Positions 28,978-36,418 of a stretch of DNA of 40,160 bases are shown here, piece after piece. The position numbers were made by a program, and so were the translations under genes. Each line of letters begins with the position of its first letter. The stretch's first letter is position 1. This DNA comes from Actinomycetes bacterium (GTDB lineage: Bacteria > Actinomycetota > Actinomycetes > Actinomycetales > Dermabacteraceae): positions 1 to 40,160 of the forward strand of contig JAEWEZ010000134.1 of NCBI GenBank assembly GCA_023389045.1, written 5' to 3'. The notes below the pieces were generated by a model, which saw nothing but the letters and a program-made list of their open reading frames with translations, ran no database searches and was not told where the DNA came from.

Positions 28978-29610
28978 CTAGTTCAACACAGAAACGCTGA
29001 CGAGGTTGGAATCAATCGCGTGAGTGATCTCTCCGGCGTCGTGTTCAGCCACGGCCACGAGCGCGACGGCCGGTGGATGAGTATCGGGGCTGTGCCCTGG
29101 GGTGAGACTAGCCGGGGGAGTGGCTGGTGCCTCGATGACCAGTGCGCGCACCGTGATCAGGCTGCCATCACGCGGATCGGGCCGCGCTAAGAGCAGCTGA
29201 GATCCGGCACTCACTCGGCTGGCGAGAGCTGCGGGGAGGGGGAGCGCGACGGTGGCGCTTCCGGACGGGGCGCTCTGCGTGGGTGGATCGACAGCCCACT
29301 TCTGCACGACGCTGCCGGCCGGGATATGTCGACTGGTGCGCCTTCCATGCAACTCTGCGGCACGGGTAGCGCCGTGCGGGGTGAGGGCCGCATCGGCCTC
29401 TACTTCCCGGAGGTGTTCCTCCTCGAGAAGCGTTCCCGCGGGAATGTCTGCGGCAGCCAGCACCACGGTGGTGCGTGGCGTAGAGGGCGTCAGCGCGGCG
29501 GGAAGCACGATTGCGGCGAGCATGGCTGCCGCAAGCAGGGCGAGGGTGCGACGCCGTCGCCGCAGCGCACGGCGAATCGCGGGAAGGTGAGGGGCCAGGC
29601 GTGAGGTCAT
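28978..29610 (-). CDS. SAF-domain (CpaB/RcpC-like) membrane-anchored protein
   Basis: A 210-aa protein with a very basic N-terminus (RRALRRRRRT), one hydrophobic anchor (about 22-42), then a SAF domain (VVLAAADIPAGTLLEEEHLREVE ... RRTSRHIPAGSVVQ). SAF domains of this layout occur in pilus assembly CpaB, but no other pilus genes are near. SAF genes are commonly found beside mscL and an FmdB-type gene in Actinobacteria; the function is not known. The ATG at 29610 has TAGCGT 7 nt upstream, a leaderless arrangement. The open frame upstream to 29742 is not needed. Confidence 0.82.
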   Translation of the reverse strand: MTSRLAPHLPAIRRALRRRRRTLALLAAAMLAAIVLPAALTPSTPRTTVVLAAADIPAGTLLEEEHLREVEADAALTPHGATRAAELHGRRTSRHIPAGSVVQKWAVDPPTQSAPSGSATVALPLPAALASRVSAGSQLLLARPDPRDGSLITVRALVIEAPATPPASLTPGHSPDTHPPAVALVAVAEHDAGEITHAIDSNLVSVSVLN

Positions 29611-29617
29611 ACCCGGC

Positions 29618-29623
29618 ACGCTA
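29618..29623 (-). promoter_or_regulatory. Putative leaderless promoter -10 (TAGCGT) of the SAF-domain gene
   Basis: On the minus strand TAGCGT is followed by 7 nt (GCCGGGT) and the ATG at 29610. No clear -35. Confidence 0.45.
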
Positions 29624-29802
29624 GAACGCCGGTGCGCACTCCCGCGGTGGCCTGTGTATAAGCGCGAATGGGGAGGAGCCGCCGGGATAGGGGCGCCGCA
29701 GTGACCGTGGCCTTGCGGATCCGTCGGCCCGAGAAATGGCACGGAACCGGCCGATGCGCGACGGTCTGTCGCGCAGGTCCCCTCGACCCCGGAGAGGTCT
29801 CG

Positions 29803-30099
29803 TCAGCTCCCGGAGGTGCCCGAGGAGTTGCTGCTGGTCGAGCTGGAGCTGCTAGAGGACGTGCTCGACGACGAGGATCCGCTGGTGCTGCTGGAGGAAC
29901 TCGTGCTGCTGGAGGAGCCGGAGCGCGAATCCGTCGAGTAGAAACCGGAGCCCTTGAAGGTGATGCCCACGGTGTCGAACACCTTGCGCAGCGACGGTTT
30001 GCCGCAGTCAGGGCAGTCCGTCAGCGAATCCTCCGAGAAGCTCTGGTACTTCTCGAAGCGGTGCGAGCAGTCTTTGCACGCATAGGCGTAGGTGGGCAC
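29803..30099 (-). CDS. FmdB-type zinc-ribbon protein with serine-rich tail
   Basis: A 98-aa protein. Residues 1-45 are an FmdB zinc ribbon (PTYAYACKDC, CPDCGKPSLRKVF) with Cys8, Cys11, Cys29 and Cys32 as ligands. From residue 54 the chain is almost all Ser, Thr and Gly and must be disordered. M. tuberculosis Rv0991c has the same layout and the same neighbour (Rv0992c, 5-formyl-THF cyclo-ligase). It has been described as a redox-regulated chaperone (Ruc), so a stress chaperone role is a fair inference. Start is GTG at 30099 with GGAGG 5 nt upstream. Confidence 0.92.
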   Translation of the reverse strand: MPTYAYACKDCSHRFEKYQSFSEDSLTDCPDCGKPSLRKVFDTVGITFKGSGFYSTDSRSGSSSSTSSSSSTSGSSSSSTSSSSSSSTSSNSSGTSGS

Positions 30100-30121
30100 G
30101 GAAACCTCCGGAGGGGACGTG

Positions 30122-30127
30122 AGGGTA
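30122..30127 (-). promoter_or_regulatory. Putative -10 (TACCCT) of the fmdB-type gene
   Basis: Minus-strand TACCCT just downstream of the 11-bp hairpin and about 22 nt before the GTG. It would give a short leader carrying GGAGG. Confidence 0.4.
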
Positions 30128-30128
30128 T

Positions 30129-30159
30129 GGGCTCGACGGGGCAGTTCTCCGTCGAGCCC
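30129..30159. terminator. 11-bp hairpin upstream of the fmdB-type gene
   Basis: GGGCTCGACGG (30129-30139), 9-nt loop, exact complement CCGTCGAGCCC (30149-30159). It is about 155 nt past the cyclo-ligase stop and directly before the fmdB -10, so it probably insulates the two units. No U-tract follows. Confidence 0.65.
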
Positions 30160-30314
30160 GCTGACCGCGGATGATTCTAATGCGGCTGTGCGGCGGCAAC
30201 GGACACCCCGTCCGCGGCCGGGGTAGGAATCACAGCCAATCGCAGCGACTCGCAGTCAATATCAGTGAAGGCGCCATGCGAGCAGCCGTCGGGGATCAGC
30301 TAGCACGCCGGAGG

Positions 30315-31016
30315 TCAGGTCGAGCACTCCTCGCCCTCGTGGAGTACCTGCAGGCCGTTCGCGGTGAGCACCCGATCGACGGGCACGTCATGGGGCCCGC
30401 TGGGGAGAGTGCCGGCGGGAAGCACCTCCGTGGGATGCACGATGGTGACGACGGGGGTGGTGGCAGGGCAGTGCAGAAGTGCCCGGTCGTAGTACCCGCC
30501 ACCATGCCCGATCCGCGTGCCGGAGAGGTCCACCGCCAGCGCAGGGGCGAAAACCAGGTCAGCCCGCGCGAGCGCATCATCTCCGAGCCGCTTCCCCTCG
30601 GGTTCGGCACCGAAGCCGCGCCCCTGCGAAGTCTCGAGCGCCGCGCGGCCATCCCAGAGCGCCCACTCCAGAGTGTCTGCCCCGGAAAAGACCGGCATGA
30701 GCAGGGAGGCGCCGGCGGTCACGAGCTCCTGAGCCAGGGGGAGAACATCCGCTTCCAGCGGTATCGGCGCATAGAGGGTGACGTACACGCCGTTACTGCC
30801 CCCTCGGTCAGCGGCCAGCGCGCGGACCTGCTCGATGAGTGGCTGCGCATGCTGCACGAGGCGCTGGGCTTCCTCAGCCCGCAAACCAGGCCCCTGCTCA
30901 CCGCCGTATCGGGCCCGACGTGCCGCGCGCAGCTCTCGTCGGACCGCTTTCTTCTGCGCGACCAGATCGGGGGAGTCTTGCTCCTCCGACACAGGGGTGC
31001 GCTCTTTGGCGGACAT
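30315..31016 (-). CDS. 5-formyltetrahydrofolate cyclo-ligase
   Basis: Converts 5-formyl-THF to 5,10-methenyl-THF with ATP. The 233-aa product has the N-terminal basic KKAVRRELRAARRARY, YAPIPLEADVLPL and the signature GTRIGHGGGYYDR, then HPTEVLP. I choose ATG 31016, with AGGAG 6 nt upstream; an in-frame ATG at 31031 lies before that ribosome site. It is divergent from the RimJ-like gene. In M. tuberculosis galU and moeA lie between these two genes; both are missing here. Confidence 0.94.
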   Translation of the reverse strand: MSAKERTPVSEEQDSPDLVAQKKAVRRELRAARRARYGGEQGPGLRAEEAQRLVQHAQPLIEQVRALAADRGGSNGVYVTLYAPIPLEADVLPLAQELVTAGASLLMPVFSGADTLEWALWDGRAALETSQGRGFGAEPEGKRLGDDALARADLVFAPALAVDLSGTRIGHGGGYYDRALLHCPATTPVVTIVHPTEVLPAGTLPSGPHDVPVDRVLTANGLQVLHEGEECST

Positions 31017-31107
31017 CTCATGCTCCTGCATGCATCCAGGGTGTCACGCGAGACGCATCACCGTGGGGGTTTTGCGCTGTCGCTGCGGTGCCGCTGTGTC
31101 GGTGTGC

Positions 31108-31135
31108 TTGTGAGCTGCCGCGGTGGTTCTACGAT
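31108..31135 (+). promoter_or_regulatory. Putative leaderless promoter of the RimJ-like gene
   Basis: -35 TTGTGA (31108-31113), 16-bp spacer, -10 TACGAT (31130-31135), then 6 nt and the ATG at 31142. This is the best-formed promoter of the leaderless set. Confidence 0.6.
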
Positions 31136-31141
31136 GAGCCG

Positions 31142-31726
31142 ATGCACACCTGGCCGCTCTCCCTACGCGAGGGGAACCTCGAACTGCGCTCCCTGCAGCG
31201 CGGGGACCGTCGTGCCGTGGAACAGATGCGGCGACGTAACGAGCACCATCTGCGCCCCTGGGATGCGACCGACCCGGAACGGCCTGGTGCTCGCCCCACC
31301 TTTCGAGCGCTGCGCCGTTGGGCTGAGCGGCAGGGAAAAACCGGTCTCACCCTGCACCTGCTGATCGTGCACGAGGGCAATACCGTCGGACAGATCATGG
31401 CTGGACCGATCCTCTACGGCTCCCTGCGCACCGCAACCATCGGGTACTGGGTCGATGAACAGCATTGCGGCCAGGGCATCGCCACCCGCGCCCTCGCCCT
31501 CCTGGAACAGCACCTGTTCGACGAGATGGGCATGCATCGCATTGAACTCACGGTACGCCCGGAAAACGAGGCGAGTCTCGCCGTGGTGCGTAAGGCGGGT
31601 CTGCGCTGTGAGGGGCTGCGTGAACGGGCCGTGCACGTGGACGGCGCCTGGCGCGATCACTTGGTTTTCGCCCGGACAGTGGAGGAGACCCGCACGCTTC
31701 AGGACGACATCCCGCACGGCTCCTGA
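31142..31726 (+). CDS. GNAT acetyltransferase, RimJ/RimL-like
   Basis: A 194-aa N-acetyltransferase. It shows LRSLQRGDRRAVEQMRRRNEHHLRPWDA at the start (in pieces), IGYWVDEQHCGQGIATRAL (acetyl-CoA loop), HRIELTVRPENEASLAVVRKAGLRCEG (in pieces), which together fit the RimJ/RimL protein N-terminal acetyltransferase type. Rv0995 (rimJ) occupies the same place in M. tuberculosis. Substrate is not readable. The frame is open upstream to 30839 but that part is antisense to the cyclo-ligase. Confidence 0.88.
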   Translation: MHTWPLSLREGNLELRSLQRGDRRAVEQMRRRNEHHLRPWDATDPERPGARPTFRALRRWAERQGKTGLTLHLLIVHEGNTVGQIMAGPILYGSLRTATIGYWVDEQHCGQGIATRALALLEQHLFDEMGMHRIELTVRPENEASLAVVRKAGLRCEGLRERAVHVDGAWRDHLVFARTVEETRTLQDDIPHGS

Positions 31727-31864
31727 GCCTTGCCTCCGCTCGTCACCATCTTGCGCAAGCGAATCCCTGACGACGGCGCAGCCGCCTCTGTTCCGCAGAG
31801 CGCCACATGACGAAAGGTTCCCGACACGCCCACCCGGTGACCAGTGAAATCACAACGGTGTCAT

Positions 31865-31870
31865 TACATT
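31865..31870 (+). promoter_or_regulatory. Putative leaderless promoter -10 (TACATT) of the Rv0996-like gene
   Basis: TACATT, then 6 nt (GGCGGG), then GTG at 31877. This supports the GTG as start rather than the ATG at 31844. Confidence 0.4.
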
Positions 31871-31876
31871 GGCGGG

Positions 31877-32761
31877 GTGGAGAACTTCAACCTCGGGGCG
31901 GTCCTCTTCGCCCTCCTGATCGTGCTGTGGCTGGCCTATGCCCTGCCGCGCACGGCCGCGCGCCGCGAGGTCCTGGGCCGCGCACGCGAAATCGAGAGCG
32001 CTGACGTCTCCGCATCCGCTCGTGACCTCTCCGATGTGGTCCGGGCCCGTCGACCATCCCCCGAGGAGACACCGCATATGACCGACGACCGACTCCTCCT
32101 GCGCCCCGCCGATCCGACGCGCCGCCCCCGCTTCGACGATGCCCCCGGCACCCGCATCGAACCCCTGACCGAACAGCGCAAACCCCGCACCCTGCTGATC
32201 GCCGTCCTCGCACTGCTCACCCTGAGCGTGCTCGCCGTCGCAGGTCTGGCCGCTTTCGCCATCCTCCCGTGGTGGACCCTCGCGATCCCCGCCGGGCTCC
32301 TCGGCCTGTACTTGCTGGGCCTGCGTCGCGCAGAAATCCAGCGTCGCAACCGCCGCGCCCGCGCTGCCCGCGAGGCACGCCAGGCCGCTGCCCTCGAGGG
32401 GCGACGCGAACGCGCCGCCGTGCAGCAGGCCCGCCACCCTCAGGACGCTCCGCCTGCGGAGCTCGAAGCACCCGCCATCGACGAGACCCCGCGGAGCCTC
32501 GCCGCGCAGGAACAGCGTGCCGCCGAGCAGGTCATGCGCCCCGGCGAATGGATGCCGCGCCCCGTGCCGCTGCCCACCTATGCCCTGCGTGGAGAGGTGG
32601 ATGACCTCGCCACCCGTCACGCCCAGCACCGTGCCCATGTGGTGGGCGGCCCGGTGCCCCTCGAGCGCGAAGACATTGAAGAGGTGGAAGCGCAGATGGA
32701 GGAGATCGCCCCCGCGGCCGATATTCACCTGGACGACGTTCTCGCCCGCCGCCGCGCCTGA
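31877..32761 (+). CDS. Membrane protein, Rv0996-like
   Basis: A 294-aa protein with an N-terminal membrane helix (about 5-24, LGAVLFALLIVLWLAYALP), a charged loop, two close hydrophobic segments (about 107-152) and a long Arg/Ala/Glu-rich cytosolic tail. Place after a RimJ-like gene matches Rv0995-Rv0996 in M. tuberculosis, whose function is unknown. I choose the GTG at 31877 because the helix then begins at once and the -10 lies 6 nt upstream; ATG 31844 is an alternative adding 11 residues. The next gene starts one base after its stop, so they are probably co-translated. Confidence 0.78.
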   Translation: MENFNLGAVLFALLIVLWLAYALPRTAARREVLGRAREIESADVSASARDLSDVVRARRPSPEETPHMTDDRLLLRPADPTRRPRFDDAPGTRIEPLTEQRKPRTLLIAVLALLTLSVLAVAGLAAFAILPWWTLAIPAGLLGLYLLGLRRAEIQRRNRRARAAREARQAAALEGRRERAAVQQARHPQDAPPAELEAPAIDETPRSLAAQEQRAAEQVMRPGEWMPRPVPLPTYALRGEVDDLATRHAQHRAHVVGGPVPLEREDIEEVEAQMEEIAPAADIHLDDVLARRRA

Positions 32762-32762
32762 G

Positions 32763-34034
32763 ATGACCCCCGTCGAACCTTCTGCCACTACCCCCGCCCC
32801 CATCCCGCCTCGGCCTTCACGCCGAGCGGTGGATGACTCCGCCCGCATCGAGCGGATAGAGGTCGCCCTCGAACGCGCAGGCTTGCACGAGCGCCCCATT
32901 GCCGTGCTTGACCTCGACGCCTTCGAGGCCAATGCCGATGCGCTCGTGCGCCGCGCCGCCGGCACTCCGATCCGGGTCGCTTCCAAATCCCTGCGCGTGC
33001 GTGACCTGATCGAACGCACCCTGAAGCGTCCGGGTTTCCAGGGCGTGCTCGCGTACACGCTTCCCGAGGCCCTCTGGCTCGTTCGGCACGGCATCACCGA
33101 TGTGCTCGTCGCCTACCCGAGCGCTGACCGTGACGCCTGGCGTGAACTCGCGAGCAATGACGCGGCCCGGCGAGAAATCGCCGTCATGGTCGATGAGCCC
33201 GCGCATCTGGACTTCATCGAGGACGCCTGCCAGGGCCTGCTGAGCGATGCCGAACCGCTGCGACTCTGCCTGGAACTCGATGCCGCCTACGCCCCCGCCC
33301 CGCGGATCCGCTTCGGGGCGCTGCGCTCGCCGATGCGCACCCCCTCCCAGGTGCTCGCCCTCGCCCGCGAGATTGAGGGCCGACGGGGCCTTCGCGTGGT
33401 CGGCCTGATGGCCTATGAAGGTCAGATCGCCGGTGTGGGTGATGCCGCCCGCACCCCCTACGGCATGGCGGTGCGCACCATGAAACGCCTCTCCGGCGCA
33501 GAGATTGCGCGCCGCCGCCAGGCCACGGTGCACGTCCTCTCGCAGATCTGCGACCTCGAACTGGTTAATGCCGGCGGCACCGGCTCCATCGAAACCTCCC
33601 GCGCCGAAGAATGCGTGAGTGAAGTGGCGGCGGGCTCTGGCCTGATCGGCCCCGGGATTTTCGACCACTACCGGGCTTTCTGCCCCCAAGCAGCGCTTCT
33701 TCTCGGCTTCAGCGTGGTGCGGCGCCCGGCCCCGGCCGTCGCGACCGTACTGGGCGGCGGCTGGATTGCCTCCGGCCCGCCCGCCGCTGACCGTCTGCCC
33801 GTGCTCTGGCATCCGCGGGGTCTGCGCTACGCGCCGCAGGAAGCGGCTGGGGAAGTGCAAACCCCCGTGCTCGGCGCGGCGGCTGATCGTCTGCGGGTCG
33901 GGGATACCGTGTGGATGCGGCATGCCAAATCGGGAGAACCTGCCGAGCATGCGCAGCACTACCATCTGCTGCGCGGCGAGGAGATCATCGCTTCCGCCCC
34001 GACCTATCGGGGCGAGGGCAAAATGTTCCTGTAA
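32763..34034 (+). CDS. PLP fold-III amino-acid aldolase/deaminase/racemase-like protein
   Basis: A 423-aa protein of the alanine-racemase-N / D-threonine-aldolase type. After a Pro/Thr-rich N-terminus come PIAVLDLDAFEANADAL and the PLP lysine in RVASKSLR (Lys75), then LCLELDAAYAP, RVVGLMAYEGQIAG, and a C-terminal D-serine-dehydratase-like beta domain with QHYHLLRG. The substrate cannot be told; possible activities are D-threonine/D-serine cleavage or deamination. It starts one base after the preceding stop. In many Actinobacteria this gene sits beside an FAD lactone oxidase, as here, which hints at a shared pathway. Confidence 0.85.
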   Translation: MTPVEPSATTPAPIPPRPSRRAVDDSARIERIEVALERAGLHERPIAVLDLDAFEANADALVRRAAGTPIRVASKSLRVRDLIERTLKRPGFQGVLAYTLPEALWLVRHGITDVLVAYPSADRDAWRELASNDAARREIAVMVDEPAHLDFIEDACQGLLSDAEPLRLCLELDAAYAPAPRIRFGALRSPMRTPSQVLALAREIEGRRGLRVVGLMAYEGQIAGVGDAARTPYGMAVRTMKRLSGAEIARRRQATVHVLSQICDLELVNAGGTGSIETSRAEECVSEVAAGSGLIGPGIFDHYRAFCPQAALLLGFSVVRRPAPAVATVLGGGWIASGPPAADRLPVLWHPRGLRYAPQEAAGEVQTPVLGAAADRLRVGDTVWMRHAKSGEPAEHAQHYHLLRGEEIIASAPTYRGEGKMFL

Positions 34035-34164
34035 GGATCCGTTGGCGCAGCCCCCGTCGAGCAGCGTCGTCCGCGCCGTCCATCGGACCCCCGTCGGATC
34101 CCGCAGCATAGGAGCGCAACGCATTCTTCAGCCGGGAACGCGAAGCGCGAAAGGAGCGAACCCC

Positions 34165-35475
34165 ATGAGCAGCACCGCCATTCGCTGCCGAAACTGGAGC
34201 GGCTCAGCCCGCTTCACCCCGCGAAAGATTTTCGCGCCGAGCAGCGAGCAGGAGATCCTGGCGGTTATCGCCCGCGCACGCAGCGAACTGGCAACCCTGC
34301 GCGTGGTCGGTGGGGGTCACTCCTTCAGTCCGCTCGTGGCAACCAATGATCTGCTCATGACCCTCGACGGGTATCAGGGGCTGGTATCCGCCGATCCGCA
34401 GTCCGGGCTCGTGACCCTGCGCGGCGGCACCCGACTCTGGCAGATCGCAGACCTGCTGCGCCCCTACGGTCTCGCGCTTGCCGTCATGGGTGATATCGAC
34501 CGGCAGTCCATCGCGGGCGCGATCCAGACCGGCACCCACGGCACCGGCGCCGAGTTCACCGGTTTTGCGGGCACGGTGCGGGGGATCCGGATCGCCCTGT
34601 CCGACGGTTCTGTTGTTGACGCCTCCGCTGAGCGTGAACGCGACCTGTTCGAGGCGGCGCGGCTCGGGCTCGGCGCGATCGGGGTCATCCTCGAGGTCAC
34701 CCTGCAGTGCGTGAGTGCCTACCGTCTGCACCTCGTCGAAAGCACCGAAGACATCGACGCAACCGCCGCCTCCTTCATCGAGGACGCCGCCCGGATCGAC
34801 CACCACGAGTTCTTCTGGTTCCCCGGCACGCCCCGCGCCACCGTGCGATCCACACGGCGGGTCGGCCAGGGCACCGAGCGGATGCGTCAGCACCCCTGGA
34901 TTGAAGGTTTCCAGCGCGAAGTGCTCGGCAACGGGGTTTTTGGGGCGATGTGCCAGGCAGCGGCTGTGCTCCCGCCGCTGCGCGGACCGGTCGCGCATAT
35001 CGCCTCCCACGCCCTCACCGGGGCGCCCATGATCGACGACTCCCCGCGGGTCTACGCCGCACCGCGCCGAGTGCGTTTCCACGAATCCGAATGGGCGATC
35101 CCCGCCGGACGTTTCGAGGAAGCCTTCGCGGCGCTGCGGCGCCGTTTCGAGCAGGAACAGGTGCGCGTCACCTTCCCGCTCGAGGTGCGACGGGTATCGG
35201 CCGACGACGTGTGGATGTCCACCGCCTACGAACGCGAAAGCGTGTACATCGCCGCGCACTGCCACCACTGGGAGGACCCGGGCCCATACCTGCTGCTCGT
35301 GCAGCGCACCCTGGAGGCTTTCGAGGCGCGCCCCCACTGGGGCAAGATGCACTGGCTTGGGCGGCGCGAATTGGAAAAGCTCTACCCGCGTTTTGGGGAC
35401 TTCACGGCGGTGCGTGAGCAGGCAGACCCCGACGGGATGCTGCTGACTCCGTATCTGCGGCACCTTTTGGTGTGA
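34165..35475 (+). CDS. FAD-linked sugar-lactone/alditol oxidase family protein
   Basis: A 436-aa VAO-type flavoprotein of the D-arabinono-1,4-lactone oxidase group. Seen are the N-terminal FAD domain with VVGGGHSFSPL, whose His52 is the likely covalent FAD site, GDIDRQSIAGAIQTGTHGTG, FWFPGTPRA, and the C-terminal PHWGKMHW typical of the ALO C-terminal domain. It is cytosolic with no signal peptide. The ATG at 34165 has AAGGAG 8 nt upstream. The 130-bp gap after the PLP gene leaves open whether they share a transcript. Substrate could be an aldonolactone or a polyol. Confidence 0.88.
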   Translation: MSSTAIRCRNWSGSARFTPRKIFAPSSEQEILAVIARARSELATLRVVGGGHSFSPLVATNDLLMTLDGYQGLVSADPQSGLVTLRGGTRLWQIADLLRPYGLALAVMGDIDRQSIAGAIQTGTHGTGAEFTGFAGTVRGIRIALSDGSVVDASAERERDLFEAARLGLGAIGVILEVTLQCVSAYRLHLVESTEDIDATAASFIEDAARIDHHEFFWFPGTPRATVRSTRRVGQGTERMRQHPWIEGFQREVLGNGVFGAMCQAAAVLPPLRGPVAHIASHALTGAPMIDDSPRVYAAPRRVRFHESEWAIPAGRFEEAFAALRRRFEQEQVRVTFPLEVRRVSADDVWMSTAYERESVYIAAHCHHWEDPGPYLLLVQRTLEAFEARPHWGKMHWLGRRELEKLYPRFGDFTAVREQADPDGMLLTPYLRHLLV

Positions 35476-35519
35476 AGGATGGAGACGGGGCAGAGTTGGG
35501 GAAGGATCGCGGGAAGAAC

Positions 35520-35553
35520 ACGGCGGGAGGAACCTCGAGGGCTCCCGCGCCGT
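35520..35553 (+). terminator. Probable terminator after the lactone oxidase gene
   Basis: ACGGC-GGGAG (35520-35529) pairs with CTCCC-GCCGT (35542-35553, with a GC bulge) around a 12-nt loop. It lies 45 nt past the stop and before the modA promoter region. Confidence 0.55.
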
Positions 35554-35563
35554 TATCAAAAAG

Positions 35564-35580
35564 TGAGGCATACCTTGCAT
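35564..35580 (+). promoter_or_regulatory. Possible DtxR/IdeR-like or other operator upstream of modA
   Basis: GTGAGGCATACCTTGCA contains AGG-N4-CCT as in iron-regulator boxes, but matches the full consensus only partly (about 11 of 19 by eye). It also holds a GCATA-N4-GCATA direct repeat. Weak. Confidence 0.2.
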
Positions 35581-35585
35581 AGCCC

Positions 35586-35620
35586 GGGGTTTTTGTTGAA
35601 ACCCCAGATACAGTGGGGTT
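35586..35620 (+). promoter_or_regulatory. Overlapping inverted repeats and -10 immediately before modA
   Basis: GGGGTTT (35586-35592) is complementary to AAACCCC (35599-35605), and AACCCC (35600-35605) is also complementary to GGGGTT (35615-35620). The -10-like TACAGT (35609-35614) sits in the second loop, 6 nt before the ATG. If modA mRNA is leaderless these are DNA operators; if transcription starts upstream they are competing RNA hairpins. Confidence 0.5.
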
Positions 35621-36418
35621 ATGGCGATTCTGAAGCCCCGTCACCTTGTTGCGACCGCCGCCATCGCCCTGCTCGCTCTGACCGGCTGCGGAGGCAGCTC
35701 CGACACTGGTTCCGGTGGCGATGAGGGTGGTAAGGGTGGCGAAAAGACCACCCTCACCGTCTTTGCTGCCGCCTCCCTCACCGAGGTGTACGACAACCTG
35801 GAGAAGTCCTTCGAGAAGTCCCACCCCAACGTTGATGTTGTGGTGACCACCGACGGTTCCTCCAAGCTCGTCGACCAGATCAAGAATGGCGCCCCCGCCG
35901 ATGTGCTGGCCACCGCCGATGAGAAGAACATGAAGAAGGCCACCGATGAGGGCCTCATGGACGGCGAAGCCACCATCTTCGCCACCAATGAGCTGACCAT
36001 CGCCGTGCAGCCCGGCAACCCCAAGGGCATCACCGGCCTGAAGGACCTCACCAAGGGTGACATCAAGGCCGTGCGCTGCGCCGTGCCCGTGCCCTGCGGC
36101 AACGTGTCCGAGAAGGTTCTGAAGGACGCCGGCACCACCGTCAAGTTCGTCTCCGAGGAAACCTCCGTGAGCGACGTGCTCGGCAAGGTGACCTCCGGTG
36201 AGGCCGATGCCGGTCTCGTGTACGTCACCGACGTAGCCCGCTCCGACGGCAAGGCCGAGTCCGTGACCATGGAGGAAGCTGCTGCTCACCGCACCAACTA
36301 CCCGATTGGTGTCACCAAGGACTCCAAGAACAAGGAACTGGCCAAGGAGTTCATCGCCCTGGTCACCGGTGAAGAGGGCCAGAAGGTTCTCGGGGACGCG
36401 GGCTTCGGCAAGCCGTGA
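35621..36418 (+). CDS. modA: Molybdate ABC transporter substrate-binding lipoprotein ModA
   Basis: Captures molybdate (or tungstate) outside the cell. The 265-aa product has a lipoprotein signal with lipobox LTGC (Cys23), a Gly/Ser linker, then a type II binding domain starting LTVFAAASLTEVY, followed by DGSSKLVDQIKNGAPADVLATAD (in pieces), GNVSEKVL and ADAGLVYVTD, as in ModA. The stop overlaps modB by GTGA. Unusually AAG/AAC-rich codon choice within the gene is typical of a highly expressed binding protein. Confidence 0.96.
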   Translation: MAILKPRHLVATAAIALLALTGCGGSSDTGSGGDEGGKGGEKTTLTVFAAASLTEVYDNLEKSFEKSHPNVDVVVTTDGSSKLVDQIKNGAPADVLATADEKNMKKATDEGLMDGEATIFATNELTIAVQPGNPKGITGLKDLTKGDIKAVRCAVPVPCGNVSEKVLKDAGTTVKFVSEETSVSDVLGKVTSGEADAGLVYVTDVARSDGKAESVTMEEAAAHRTNYPIGVTKDSKNKELAKEFIALVTGEEGQKVLGDAGFGKP

